Shown here one piece after another: positions 28,399 to 36,446 of a DNA stretch of 64,000 nucleotides. How positions within the stretch are numbered: the first letter of the stretch is position 1; each line of letters opens with the position of its first letter. The notes beneath the pieces were generated by a model. The model was not told the origin of the DNA. It saw only the letters and a program-made list of their open reading frames with translations, and did no database searches. The DNA lies in assembly GCF_036077095.1 (NCBI RefSeq), contig NZ_CP107960.1, positions 1,798,001 to 1,862,000 on the forward strand. Direction: 5' to 3'. The DNA comes from Streptomyces sp. NBC_00376. Lineage in GTDB: Bacteria > Actinomycetota > Actinomycetes > Streptomycetales > Streptomycetaceae. Both the position numbers and the translations under genes were made by a program.

Positions 28399-29472
28399 AT
28401 GAGACTGACCGACATATCGCTGAATTGGCTGCTTCCGGGCGCCGTGCTGCTCGTGGGAGTCCTGGCGGCGGTGGCGGTGGTCGCACGCGGCAAGCGCGCC
28501 GCTGACACGTCCGCGGCCGACGACAGCTGGGAACGCAGCGAGGAGCGCCGCAGGCGCAAGGAGGCCTTGTACGCCACCGCCTCGTACGTCCTGCTGTTCT
28601 GCTGCGCGGCGGTCGCCGCCGCGCTCTCCTTCCATGGGCTCGTCGGCTTCGGCGAGCAGAACCTCGGCCTCTCCGGGGGCTGGGAGTACCTCGTCCCGTT
28701 CGGCCTCGACGGGGCGGCCATGTTCTGTTCCGTACTGGCGGTGCGCGAGGCCAGCCACGGGGACGCGGCGCTCGGCTCGCGCCTGCTCGTGTGGACGTTC
28801 GCCGGCGCCGCCGCCTGGTTCAACTGGGTGCACGCGCCGCGCGGGATCGACCACGCGGGCGCCCCGCACTTCTTCGCCGGGATGTCGCTCTCGGCGGCCG
28901 TGCTCTTCGACCGGGCACTGAAGCAGACCCGCCGGGCCGCGCTGCGCGAGCAGGGCCTGGTACCCCGCCCGCTGCCGCAGATCCGGATCGTACGGTGGCT
29001 GCGCGCCCCCCGGGAGACCTTCGGCGCCTGGTCGCTGATGCTGCTGGAAGGCGTACGCACCCTGGACGAGGCGGTCGACGAGGTACGTGAGGACAGGCGG
29101 GAGAAGGAGCAGAACCGTCTCCGCAGGAAGGACCAGGAGAAGCTGGACCGGGCCCACATCAAGGCGCTGAACCGGCAGAACCGGGCCTGGCGCCGGGTCG
29201 GCCGCGGCACCCAGGTGGATGTCCAGGCCCTCCCCGCCACGACGGGCACCGCACCGTCCGTCGTGGAGCCCGCCATATCCGGGCCGGGACAACTGCCTCT
29301 GCGCCCCCGGCCATCCCTGCAAGCCGTGGCGGGCCCGAGTACCGGCACCTCGGACCGGAGCCCGGATGATCCGGTCACCGTCGACCTCACCGCCGAGGAC
29401 GACACCCAGGCGCTGCCCCGGCTCGACTCGCTGGAGCAGAAACTGAAAGATCTGGAGCAGCAGTTCGGCTGA
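28399..29472 (+). CDS. DUF2637 (SpdB-like) membrane protein
   Basis: 357 residues. A membrane segment lies near 8-27, followed by a basic linker (ERSEERRRRKEALY). Four more hydrophobic segments follow between about 55 and 170 (YVLLFCCAAVAAALSFHGLVG, LVPFGLDGAAMFCSVLAV, LLVWTFAGAAAWFNWVHAP, ISLSAAV-like). A highly charged helical region (REDRREKEQNRLRRKDQEKL) and a disordered tail ending EQKLKDLEQQFG come last. DUF2637 proteins are common in Streptomyces and resemble plasmid spread (SpdB) proteins; a chromosomal role is unknown. The ATG at 28399 is the first that avoids reading through the hairpin. Confidence 0.82.
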   Translation: MRLTDISLNWLLPGAVLLVGVLAAVAVVARGKRAADTSAADDSWERSEERRRRKEALYATASYVLLFCCAAVAAALSFHGLVGFGEQNLGLSGGWEYLVPFGLDGAAMFCSVLAVREASHGDAALGSRLLVWTFAGAAAWFNWVHAPRGIDHAGAPHFFAGMSLSAAVLFDRALKQTRRAALREQGLVPRPLPQIRIVRWLRAPRETFGAWSLMLLEGVRTLDEAVDEVREDRREKEQNRLRRKDQEKLDRAHIKALNRQNRAWRRVGRGTQVDVQALPATTGTAPSVVEPAISGPGQLPLRPRPSLQAVAGPSTGTSDRSPDDPVTVDLTAEDDTQALPRLDSLEQKLKDLEQQFG

Positions 29473-29479
29473 AGCCGAC

Positions 29480-29517
29480 GGCCCTGACGGCCCGGTCCCT
29501 TCCGGTCCGTCAGGGCC
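29480..29517. terminator. Bidirectional terminator hairpin
   Basis: GGCCCTGACGG (29480-29490) pairs exactly with CCGTCAGGGCC (29507-29517), followed by TTT on the plus strand. It lies between the DUF2637 gene and the convergent ATPase gene and overlaps the latter's stop. Confidence 0.8.
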
Positions 29518-29965
29518 TTTCGCCGTCCAGTTCGAACCAGACGACCTTGCCCAGCGCATGGGCGGCGACCCCCCAGGCGTCCGCGAGACTCTGCACCAGG
29601 AACAGTCCCCGGCCATGCGTACCGTCGTCGGCGTTCGGTACGTACGACAGGGGCAGTCCGGACACGAAGTCCCGTACTTCCACCCGCAACTTGGCGGGAG
29701 CCACACTCGCCGTGACGACCGCGCCGTACCGGGTGTGGATCAGCGCGTTGGTCACCAGCTCACTGAGCAGGAGCTCCGCCACCTGGGCCGGTTCCTCCTT
29801 CCACCGGTAGCGCAGGAACTCCCTTAACGCACACCTGGCTTCGCCCACCGCCGCCAGATCGGTGTGGGCCAGTCTGCGATGCAGCCGGACCGGCTGCCGG
29901 TCCTGCGCCCCTTGTTCGTGCGAGGCCTCGCCGTTCATGGAATCGGCATCTCCCTGACGCTCCAT
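29510..29965 (-). CDS. ATP-binding anti-sigma-factor-like protein (HATPase_c), with a TTA codon
   Basis: 151 residues with an RsbW/SpoIIAB-type GHKL ATPase fold: N-box LLSELVTNALIHT (~65-77), G1 region VRDFVSGLP, and G2 GTHGRGLFLVQSLADAWG. Such small proteins are numerous in Streptomyces and usually act as anti-sigma kinases. The ATG at 29965 follows GGGGGAG closely. Leu in the segment CALREFL is encoded by TTA (29827-29825), the rare codon read by the developmentally controlled bldA tRNA. Translation may therefore be restricted to late growth. Divergent from the RNase gene. Confidence 0.87.
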   Translation of the reverse strand: MERQGDADSMNGEASHEQGAQDRQPVRLHRRLAHTDLAAVGEARCALREFLRYRWKEEPAQVAELLLSELVTNALIHTRYGAVVTASVAPAKLRVEVRDFVSGLPLSYVPNADDGTHGRGLFLVQSLADAWGVAAHALGKVVWFELDGERP

Positions 29966-30234
29966 CGTCTCCCCCGCCTGCACAGTGCATCGCCCCCTGC
30001 TCGTGGTCCGTCGTCCCGTTGTCGGCTTCTTCGCTGAACACGTTCACGGGATGCATGCCCCGCTGACGGGCCGCCACGCTTGTCGACTCATCAATAAGTG
30101 AACAGAGGACCGGTACCGGCCCGCAGACACCCGGACATCAGTCCGTCACATTTCCTGCCCCCGGGTTAACTTCCAAAAAATTCACATTGGTTGGCGTTGA
30201 CGGGACCGTGTCTACGCGCGTCATCATGGGGGCT

Positions 30235-30633
30235 ATGCGAATCCCCCCACGGATCACCACGCTCGGTGGCGCGGCCGCCCTCCTGTCCGTCCTCCTCGTC
30301 GGCGGCCCGGTCACCTCGGCCACCGCCTCGAGCCCGTCCACCGACTCGGTGGGCAGCATCTGCTACTCGGCGCTGCCCTCCCAGGCACACGACACCCTCG
30401 ACCTGATCGATGCCGGCGGCCCGTTCCCGTACTCGCAGGACGGCGCCGTCTTCCAGAACCGTGAAGGCGTCCTGCCCGGCCAGAGCACCGGCTACTACCA
30501 CGAGTACACGGTCATCACGCCCAACTCCCCGACCCGCGGTGCGCGTCGGGTCGTCACCGGCGAGCGGGCTCAGGAGGACTACTACACCAGCGACCACTAC
30601 GCCACCTTCGACCTGATCGACCAGGGCTGCTGA
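30235..30633 (+). CDS. Secreted guanyl-specific ribonuclease, RNase Sa family
   Basis: 132-residue precursor: signal peptide MRIPPRITTLGGAAALLSVLLVGGPVTSATAS, then a mature enzyme of ~96 residues very like RNase Sa of S. aureofaciens. Shared features are SALPSQAHDTLDLI, GPFPYSQDGAVFQNRE, the catalytic Glu in YYHEYTVITP, Arg in RGARRVVTGE and His in DHYATFDLID, and the two disulfide cysteines (SICYSAL and the final DQGC). It cleaves RNA after guanosine outside the cell. A barstar-type inhibitor gene follows 94 bases downstream. The start may instead be the ATG at 30226. Confidence 0.93.
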   Translation: MRIPPRITTLGGAAALLSVLLVGGPVTSATASSPSTDSVGSICYSALPSQAHDTLDLIDAGGPFPYSQDGAVFQNREGVLPGQSTGYYHEYTVITPNSPTRGARRVVTGERAQEDYYTSDHYATFDLIDQGC

Positions 30634-30727
30634 AGCCCGGCCCCTCCGGACCGATCCGCGCCGTAGCCCCCCACCTGCGGCGCGGATCACGGACCGGAGC
30701 AGACATACGGACTTGTACGCTCCACCC

Positions 30728-31117
30728 ATGACCGTGACCTATGTGATCGAAGGTTCCCGGGTCACCGGCCTGGAGCAGTTCTGGAAAGTGATCGGCGAGG
30801 CCGTGAACGGCCCCGGCGGCTATTTCGGCCGCAACCTCGACGCCCTCGCGGACTGTCTCGGCGGCGGCATGGGCACGCCCGACGACGGCGACTTCGTCTT
30901 CGAGTGGCGGGATCACGCACTCTCCGCACGGGCCCTGGGCCATGAGGAGACGGCCCGCCATCTTCGGCGACGCCTGGAGCGGGTGCATCCCACCAACCGG
31001 CCCGCGACCCGGAAGCGGCTCGACGAGGCCCTGGCCGGGCGGGGGCCGACGCTCTTCGACCTGATCGTGGAGATCCTGGCGGACGGCGCGACGCCCGGCA
31101 CGCTGCGGCTCGGGTGA
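30728..31117 (+). CDS. Barstar-family ribonuclease inhibitor
   Basis: 129 residues. The barstar fold is recognisable from EGSRVTGLEQFWKVIGEAVNGPGGYFGRNLDALADCLGGGMG, where the helix-2 region with GRNLDAL and the Asp/Trp pattern forms the RNase-binding surface in barstar. No signal peptide, so it acts in the cytoplasm. Directly downstream of the RNase Sa gene on the same strand, it presumably protects the producer from enzyme that folds before export. ~35 residues of C-terminal sequence extend beyond barstar. Confidence 0.88.
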   Translation: MTVTYVIEGSRVTGLEQFWKVIGEAVNGPGGYFGRNLDALADCLGGGMGTPDDGDFVFEWRDHALSARALGHEETARHLRRRLERVHPTNRPATRKRLDEALAGRGPTLFDLIVEILADGATPGTLRLG

Positions 31118-31158
31118 ATCCCGGGCCGTGTCCGGCGGACGAGAACCGGAGGACGGCA

Positions 31159-31195
31159 CCGGCCGGCCGAGCGGGGTCATCACTCGGCCGGCCGG
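31159..31195. terminator. Hairpin between barstar and collagenase genes
   Basis: CCGGCCGGCCGAG (31159-31171) and its exact complement (31183-31195), loop of 11 bases, between two convergent genes. Confidence 0.8.
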
Positions 31196-31215
31196 CACCA
31201 TGGGGGTCGTAGGGA

Positions 31216-33603
31216 TCAGAACTCGGTGGTGACCTTGGCGCCGTCGAACGCCTCGTTGCCGTAGAGGCTGATGAAGTGGTAGCCCGGCGTCGGGTTGTTG
31301 ACGGTCAGGGTGTGCTCGTTGCCCGCCCCGACGGACTTGTCGGTGTAGACCTTGGTGGTCGCCCACTCCTTCGCGCTGTAGTAGAGGTCGGCGTCACCCG
31401 TGCCGCCGGACGCGGTGATCTTCAACTGGGTGGTGCCGGCCGGGATGACGACGGCCAGGTAGGCGTAGTCGCCCTTGACGGCCTTCAGCGCGCTGCGCAT
31501 GCAGTTCTGGCCCAGCATCCTGGTGTCGGCGTCCTTGCACTCGGTGATCTCGCCGGGCGGGTTGGTGGACCCGCCGCCGCAGGCACCGGCCGCGCAGGCC
31601 GCCAGCCAGGTGTTCCAGTCGGCGTCGTAACGGCTGCCGATGGTCGACGTGAGCAGGGTTCGGGCGCCGTCCCAGTCACCCTTGCGGTAGAGGCCGAGCA
31701 GGGTGTCGACGTCGGAACGGTGGGATTCGAGCATGTAACGGACGGCCAGGTAGCCCCAGTTGTACACGCGGGTCTGGTCGGCGTTGTCGTAGGTGGTGTC
31801 GAACAGTGTGCGCAGGGTGTAGGTGCGGTTCGCAGCCTGGGCGATGGCGGCCTCGTAGTCGAGCTTGCGGTACGAGTAGGAGACGAACTCCGCGAAGCCC
31901 TCGACCCACCAGACGGTCGGCGTGGTCATTCCGGCACCGAAGTCGCCGTACATGTTGAAGCGGCCGTCGAGGTAGTGCGTGTACTCGTGGTTGAGGTTCC
32001 AGATCTGGAAGTCGGGGCGGGCCCACTCGGCCTCGTAGGCAATGAACCGGGGCTGGTTGCCCTCGGCCTTGGGGTCGCCCTCCAGGTACATGCCGCCGTT
32101 GTTGGTGTCGATGCCGAAGATCACACCGGCGTAGGTCTGGTAGTCGGTGCTGGAGTTGAAGGCGACGACCTCGATGGTCTTGTTGTTGTCGTCGGCGACA
32201 GCCCCGTTGTCCCGGGCCACCTCGTGGAAGTAGGCGTCCTGGTTGCGCAGGCTGGTGCAGCTGGCTTCGAGTTCCTCCGCGGTCATGTCCTGCGCCCGGA
32301 TGGTGATGCTGTCGCTACAGGTGTGCTTCACCGGCAGGACGGCCTTCTCGAGACGCTCCGCGAGGTCACAGGCGCCGTAGGCCGCGCAGTTGTCCTTGTC
32401 GTAGGCGTCGACCATCTTGGCCAGATTGACCCAGAGCGAGGCGGTGGGGCCGTCGATGGAGCTCTTGCCCATCAAGTCGATCGCGAGCGGGCTCGCCTTG
32501 GCGCGCAGCGAGTCCTCCTTGAGGAAGCGGCCGAGCTCGAGTCCCGCGTTGGAGGCCAGGAACGACTGCTTGGTGCCCAGCAGGTCGAGGTGGTTCGCGG
32601 CGAAGTCGTGCAGGGAGTTCAGCACGCTGGAGTCGGCCTCGATGGCGCTGATGAACTCGGGCACCTGGTGACCGCGGAACATGACCGTGTACACGCTGTT
32701 CACGGCGTTGACCATGTACCAGGAGCTGTTGTACGACGCGTCGTAGCCGGCCAGCATCCGCTTGACGATGTTCAGGTAGCGGGCGTTCTCCTCGGCGCTG
32801 TCGATCAGGATGATCGCCTCGGACAGGCTCTCGCCGTTGGCGTCGGTGACGTCGAAGGCGTGCGAGGAGCCGAAGAAGCCGTCGAGCGCGCCCTGAATGG
32901 CCGTGCGCAGGCGCGGCCCGTACTCCCCGACGGTGTCGGGGTCGTAGTACTGCACGTAGTAGCCGGCCCGGAGGAAGAGAACGAGCTGGGGCATGCCGGT
33001 GCTGCCGTCACCGGGATAGGAGGCCGACGCGTCGCGCATCGCATCGGCGATGGTGACCATCTGGTCCTCGCGGAAGGCGTTGTAGCCGTCCTGGCCCTTG
33101 AGACGGAACAGCGTGTTGACGCAGTCGGTGGTCGCCGCCTTGACCTTCTCGACCAGGGCGCTTCCGGTGTTGTTGGTGAAATCGGTGGTGTTGCACTCGG
33201 CCGCGGCCCGGCCGGACTTCTTGGCGCGGGCCCGCTTCTCGGCCTTCATCGAAGGTGCCAGGTGGCTCGGAAGCACGCTGGCCGGGTCGTCGTAGTCCCT
33301 CTTGAGCGCGTCCTTGGACGCGGACAGCGGCGGCCGGTCGGCGGCCTTGAGCGACTTGCGTTCGACGTGAGCGGCATCGTCGGCGGGTGCCGTCAGCGCC
33401 TCGGCGGTGGGGCCGCCGGGGTCCTCGGTCCGGGGTTCCGTCCGCTTCTGGGCGGCGTCCAAGAAGTGGGCGGGCGCGGTCGACGCGGCGGGGCGTTGCT
33501 CAACGGCCTGGCTCGGTGCCGTGAACAGGCCCACGCCCAGGCATGCTGCCAGGACCACAGTGGACAATCCGGTTATTTTTTGCCGAACCCTCAGGTTCTT
33601 CAC
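31216..33603 (-). CDS. Secreted M9 microbial collagenase
   Basis: 795 residues. Signal peptide VKNLRVRQKITGLSTVVLAACLGVGLF to about 35, then a propeptide. The M9N activator domain (TDFTNNTGSALVEKVKAAT onward, ~145-400) comes before the M9 peptidase domain with zinc motif HEYTH (NLNHEYTHYLDG, ~550) and the third ligand Glu in WVEGFAEFVSY. A C-terminal pre-peptidase beta-sandwich (LKITASGGTGDADLYY to the end) probably binds collagen. I choose GTG 33603, preceded by GGGAGG, over a longer frame. Divergent from aminopeptidase P and next to hydroxyproline catabolism, which fits collagen use. Confidence 0.92.
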   Translation of the reverse strand: MKNLRVRQKITGLSTVVLAACLGVGLFTAPSQAVEQRPAASTAPAHFLDAAQKRTEPRTEDPGGPTAEALTAPADDAAHVERKSLKAADRPPLSASKDALKRDYDDPASVLPSHLAPSMKAEKRARAKKSGRAAAECNTTDFTNNTGSALVEKVKAATTDCVNTLFRLKGQDGYNAFREDQMVTIADAMRDASASYPGDGSTGMPQLVLFLRAGYYVQYYDPDTVGEYGPRLRTAIQGALDGFFGSSHAFDVTDANGESLSEAIILIDSAEENARYLNIVKRMLAGYDASYNSSWYMVNAVNSVYTVMFRGHQVPEFISAIEADSSVLNSLHDFAANHLDLLGTKQSFLASNAGLELGRFLKEDSLRAKASPLAIDLMGKSSIDGPTASLWVNLAKMVDAYDKDNCAAYGACDLAERLEKAVLPVKHTCSDSITIRAQDMTAEELEASCTSLRNQDAYFHEVARDNGAVADDNNKTIEVVAFNSSTDYQTYAGVIFGIDTNNGGMYLEGDPKAEGNQPRFIAYEAEWARPDFQIWNLNHEYTHYLDGRFNMYGDFGAGMTTPTVWWVEGFAEFVSYSYRKLDYEAAIAQAANRTYTLRTLFDTTYDNADQTRVYNWGYLAVRYMLESHRSDVDTLLGLYRKGDWDGARTLLTSTIGSRYDADWNTWLAACAAGACGGGSTNPPGEITECKDADTRMLGQNCMRSALKAVKGDYAYLAVVIPAGTTQLKITASGGTGDADLYYSAKEWATTKVYTDKSVGAGNEHTLTVNNPTPGYHFISLYGNEAFDGAKVTTEF

Positions 33604-33961
33604 GTGCCGCCTCCCAGCGGAGTGGTGACCGCGCAACACGGCGCGGTTGTGGGGGAATGCAAGAGGTCGGTGACCGACCGGGTTTGAAGGCCTGAACTGC
33701 ACTCACGTCGTGGCATGAGCACGGTTCCTTTCCCCTTGCGCGCTGTACAATGGCACATGTCACATGTTCTTTGGAACCCCTCTCACACACATTCATCCGC
33801 GCGACAACTTCTCGTCGCAGCAGGGGATATGACAGGCGGCCCCGAACGCGCCGGCCACCACCACCGGTTCCCCACCAGCGCGGCCCCTCGTCCCCGGAAA
33901 GCCGGAATTCCGGCCCCGGCCCCGGCCCCCGACCCCGGTCCCACAGAGCCCCCGAGGAGCA
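33604..33961. promoter_or_regulatory. 358-bp divergent promoter region of collagenase and aminopeptidase P
   Basis: No coding sequence is supported. It holds TACAAT (33746-33751), a good -10 for rightward transcription towards pepP, immediately followed by the 13-bp palindrome ACATGTCACATGT (33755-33767). The remainder towards pepP is Pro/Gly-codon-like GC-rich sequence with no start or ribosome site until GAGGAG before 33962. Confidence 0.5.
33755..33767. promoter_or_regulatory. ATGTCACAT operator candidate, collagenase/pepP
   Basis: ACATGTCACATGT is a 13-bp palindrome with central C, containing the 9-bp core at 33757-33765. It lies 3 bases downstream of a TACAAT -10 element, where a repressor would cover the start of transcription. 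Confidence 0.55.
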
Positions 33962-35440
33962 ATGCCCGTGTCCCGTTCCTTCTCCGCGCCCCGCACCGGC
34001 AGCCACGATCTGCCGGTGTCACCCGCCCTGGACTCCTTCATGAGCACCGGGTGGGCCAAGTCCCCGCTGCCGACGGACCTTCGTGTCCCCTCCATCGACG
34101 CCACCCCGGCCCGCCGGGCCCGGCTGGCCGCCCGCTTCCCCGGCGAGCGGCTGATCATTCCGGCGGGCGCGCTCGCGGTCCGCTCCAACGACACCGACCA
34201 CCGGTTCCGGCCGCACACCGGCTACGCCTGGCTCACCGGCCTCACCGGCGAGGACCAGGCCGGTCACGTCCTCGTACTCGAACCGGACGGCGACGAGCGG
34301 CACGAAGCGGTGCTGTACCTGCGGCCCCGGTCACCCCGCACCGGGCAGGAGTTCTACCGCGACCGCAGGTACGGGGAGTTCTGGGTCGGGCGCAGGCCCG
34401 ACCTCGCGGAGGCAGCCCGTCTGACCGGCATCCGCTGCGCACATCTGGACGCCTGGGAGAAGCTGCTGACCGGGCCGCAGCCACCGGTGCGGGTACTGGC
34501 CGGCGTGGACCCGTCGGTCGACGAACTCCTGCGTTCCTGCCGCGGGTTCCCGCTCGGGCGCTCGGCACCGGCCGGGCTCGAAGCGGTGCTCAGTGAGCTC
34601 CGGCTCGTGAAGGACCCTTGGGAGACCGGCCAGTTGCAGCTGGCCGTCGATGCCACGGCGCTCGGCTTCGAGGACGTGGTGCGCAGCCTGCCGCAGGCGC
34701 TGCTCCACCCGCGCGGCGAACGCTGCATCGAGGGCGTCTTCGATCTCCGGGCCCGGCTGGAGGGGAACGGTCCGGGCTACTCCACGATCGCCGCAGCCGG
34801 TGCGCACGCCTGCGTACTGCACTGGATCCGCAACGACGGCCCGCTGGAACGCGATCAGTTGCTGCTGCTGGACGCCGGGGTGGAGACCGACTCGCTCTAC
34901 ACGGCCGACATCACCCGCACCCTGCCGCTGTCCGGCCGCTTCTCCCCCGTTCAGCGAACGGTCTACGAGCTGGTGCTCCGCGCACAGGACGCGGGCATCG
35001 CGGCGCTGCGTCCGGGGGCGCGGTTCCGTGACTTCCATCTGGCGGCCATGCGGGTCATCGCCGAAGGGCTGCACGAGTGGGGCGTGCTGCCGATGTCCGC
35101 GGACGAGGCGCTCGACGCGGACAACGGTTTCTACCGGCGGTACACGCTCTGCAGCAGCGGTCACATGCTCGGCATGGACGTGCACGACTGTGCGCAGGCA
35201 CGTGCCGACACCTATCTGGACGGACGCCTGGAGCCCGGTCAGGTACTGACGGTGGAACCAGGGCTCTACCTCCAGCCCGACGACGAGACGCTGCCCCGGG
35301 CGCTGCGCGGGATCGGGGTGCGGATCGAGGACGACCTCGTGATCACCGCCGACGGCGCCCGCCTCATGTCGTCCGCGCTGCCGCGCACCGTCGACGGGAT
35401 CGAGGAGTGGATGGGCTCGCTGCTGGAGTCCCAGGTATGA
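33962..35440 (+). CDS. pepP: Aminopeptidase P family protein (Xaa-Pro aminopeptidase)
   Basis: 492 residues. N-terminal creatinase-like domain (VLAGVDPSVDELLRSCRG, RSNDTDHRFRPHTGYAWLTG) and C-terminal pita-bread M24 domain. The dinuclear metal ligands are the Asp in LLLLDAGVE, Asp in TADITRTLPLSG, His in SGHMLGMDVHD, Glu in TVEPGLY and Glu in GVRIEDD. It removes N-terminal residues preceding proline and, in many members, hydroxyproline, so it suits the breakdown of collagen peptides. Start ATG follows GAGGAG. A strong terminator lies at 35509-35544. Confidence 0.92.
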   Translation: MPVSRSFSAPRTGSHDLPVSPALDSFMSTGWAKSPLPTDLRVPSIDATPARRARLAARFPGERLIIPAGALAVRSNDTDHRFRPHTGYAWLTGLTGEDQAGHVLVLEPDGDERHEAVLYLRPRSPRTGQEFYRDRRYGEFWVGRRPDLAEAARLTGIRCAHLDAWEKLLTGPQPPVRVLAGVDPSVDELLRSCRGFPLGRSAPAGLEAVLSELRLVKDPWETGQLQLAVDATALGFEDVVRSLPQALLHPRGERCIEGVFDLRARLEGNGPGYSTIAAAGAHACVLHWIRNDGPLERDQLLLLDAGVETDSLYTADITRTLPLSGRFSPVQRTVYELVLRAQDAGIAALRPGARFRDFHLAAMRVIAEGLHEWGVLPMSADEALDADNGFYRRYTLCSSGHMLGMDVHDCAQARADTYLDGRLEPGQVLTVEPGLYLQPDDETLPRALRGIGVRIEDDLVITADGARLMSSALPRTVDGIEEWMGSLLESQV

Positions 35441-35508
35441 GACCTGAGCTTGAGACCTGGGCATGAGAGCCGGGCCCGATAGCCCGGTCTGAGAGCCGGG
35501 CCGTTCAT

Positions 35509-35544
35509 CCCTTCAACGGCCGCCCGGTGGGGGCCGTTGAAGGG
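35509..35544. terminator. Terminator hairpin after pepP
   Basis: CCCTTCAACGGCC (35509-35521) and GGCCGTTGAAGGG (35532-35544) are exact complements with a 10-base loop, between convergent pepP and the GntR gene. Confidence 0.85.
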
Positions 35545-35629
35545 TGGGTCAGCCGCCGATCCAGGCCTTCCGCAGAGGAGCGGCGAATGCCGATCGGCGA
35601 ACTGCGGACTGCGGGCTGCGGGCTGCGGA

Positions 35630-36358
35630 TCAGGCCTCTGCGGCCGGCATCCTTACGCTTCTGATCCGCTTGCCACCTGCGCCCGTACCGTTGGGTTCAT
35701 CCTCGGCCCAGAGATTCCTGACATGTGACATATGACCCAGCATGCACCGCTCCGCGCGCTCCGCATCGCCCGCGATCAGGACGTCGAGCAGCTGGGCATG
35801 CTCCTCCGCGGACTGGACCAACAGCCCGGATTCGTCGAGCCGGTTGAGCCCGAACAGACGCGACCGCTTGCGCAGATTGCCGACCTCCTCCACCAAGCGG
35901 CGGTTCCCCGCCAGGCCGAGCAGTTCGAGATGGAAGCGGCGGTCGGCCTCCAGGTAGCCGAGGATGTCGTGCTCGGCGGCGGCCGCGACGATCGCCTGGG
36001 CGAGTGGCCGCAGCGCCTCCAGCTCCTTGGTCCTGCCCATCCGGGCGATGCGGCCGATGGTGGGAACCTCGATCATCACCCGCAACTCGGTGAAGTCGTC
36101 CAGGTCCTGTTCGGTCAACTCCGTTATCCGGAAGCCCTTGTTGCGTACGGCTTCGACCAGGCCCTCACGTGCCAGGTCGAGCATGGCCTCGCGGACCGGG
36201 GTGGCGGACACCCCGAAGTCGGCGGCGAGCGCGGGAGCGGAGTAGATCACGCCCGGACGGAGCTCCCCTGCGATCAGGGCCGCCCTGAGGGCGTTGGCCA
36301 CCTGGTCACGCAAGTGCTCCTGCGCGGAGATGGCGTTGAGCGTCGTCAGGCGGGCCAT
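35630..36358 (-). CDS. GntR-family regulator with FCD domain, probable hydroxyproline operon regulator
   Basis: 242 residues. Winged helix at ~15-75 (RDQVANALRAALIAGELRPG, FGVSATPVREAMLDLAREGLVEAV) and an FCD effector domain with likely metal ligands in DRRFHLELL, EEHAQLLDVL and HMSHVRN. The ATG at 36358 follows GAGGAA; a longer frame of 15 more residues is unlikely. It is the last gene of the leftward hydroxyproline operon. The palindrome ATGTGACAT is inside its coding sequence (35723-35731) and a half-site is in its upstream region, so autoregulation is likely. Confidence 0.88.
   Translation of the reverse strand: MARLTTLNAISAQEHLRDQVANALRAALIAGELRPGVIYSAPALAADFGVSATPVREAMLDLAREGLVEAVRNKGFRITELTEQDLDDFTELRVMIEVPTIGRIARMGRTKELEALRPLAQAIVAAAAEHDILGYLEADRRFHLELLGLAGNRRLVEEVGNLRKRSRLFGLNRLDESGLLVQSAEEHAQLLDVLIAGDAERAERCMLGHMSHVRNLWAEDEPNGTGAGGKRIRSVRMPAAEA
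35723..35731. promoter_or_regulatory. ATGTGACAT palindrome within the GntR gene
   Basis: Perfect 9-bp core embedded in GACATGTGACATATGA near the 3' end of the regulator gene. An intragenic auxiliary operator is possible. Confidence 0.35.
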
Positions 36359-36394
36359 ATCTGTTCCTCCAGCACCGTGCGGGGCCTCAGAATA

Positions 36395-36403
36395 CAATGT
36401 CAC
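36395..36403. promoter_or_regulatory. CAATGTCAC half-palindrome upstream of the GntR gene
   Basis: On the leftward strand this reads GTGACATTGTATTCT, so the motif touches a TATTCT that could be the -10 of the regulator promoter. It is 37 bases from the start codon. Confidence 0.45.
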
Positions 36404-36446
36404 GTTTCCGTCAGGTCCCGTCGCTCCGGAGCTGTGGACAACTCGC

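Noticed and set aside
31276..33687. Open frame of 803 codons opposite the collagenase
   Set aside because: Same kind of shadow; Val/Gly/Arg-rich, no start signal, and the collagenase on the other strand is complete with HEYTH.
35596..35626. CTGCGG-type short tandem repeats after pepP
   Set aside because: Short, degenerate, in GC-rich sequence beyond the terminator; no function suggested.
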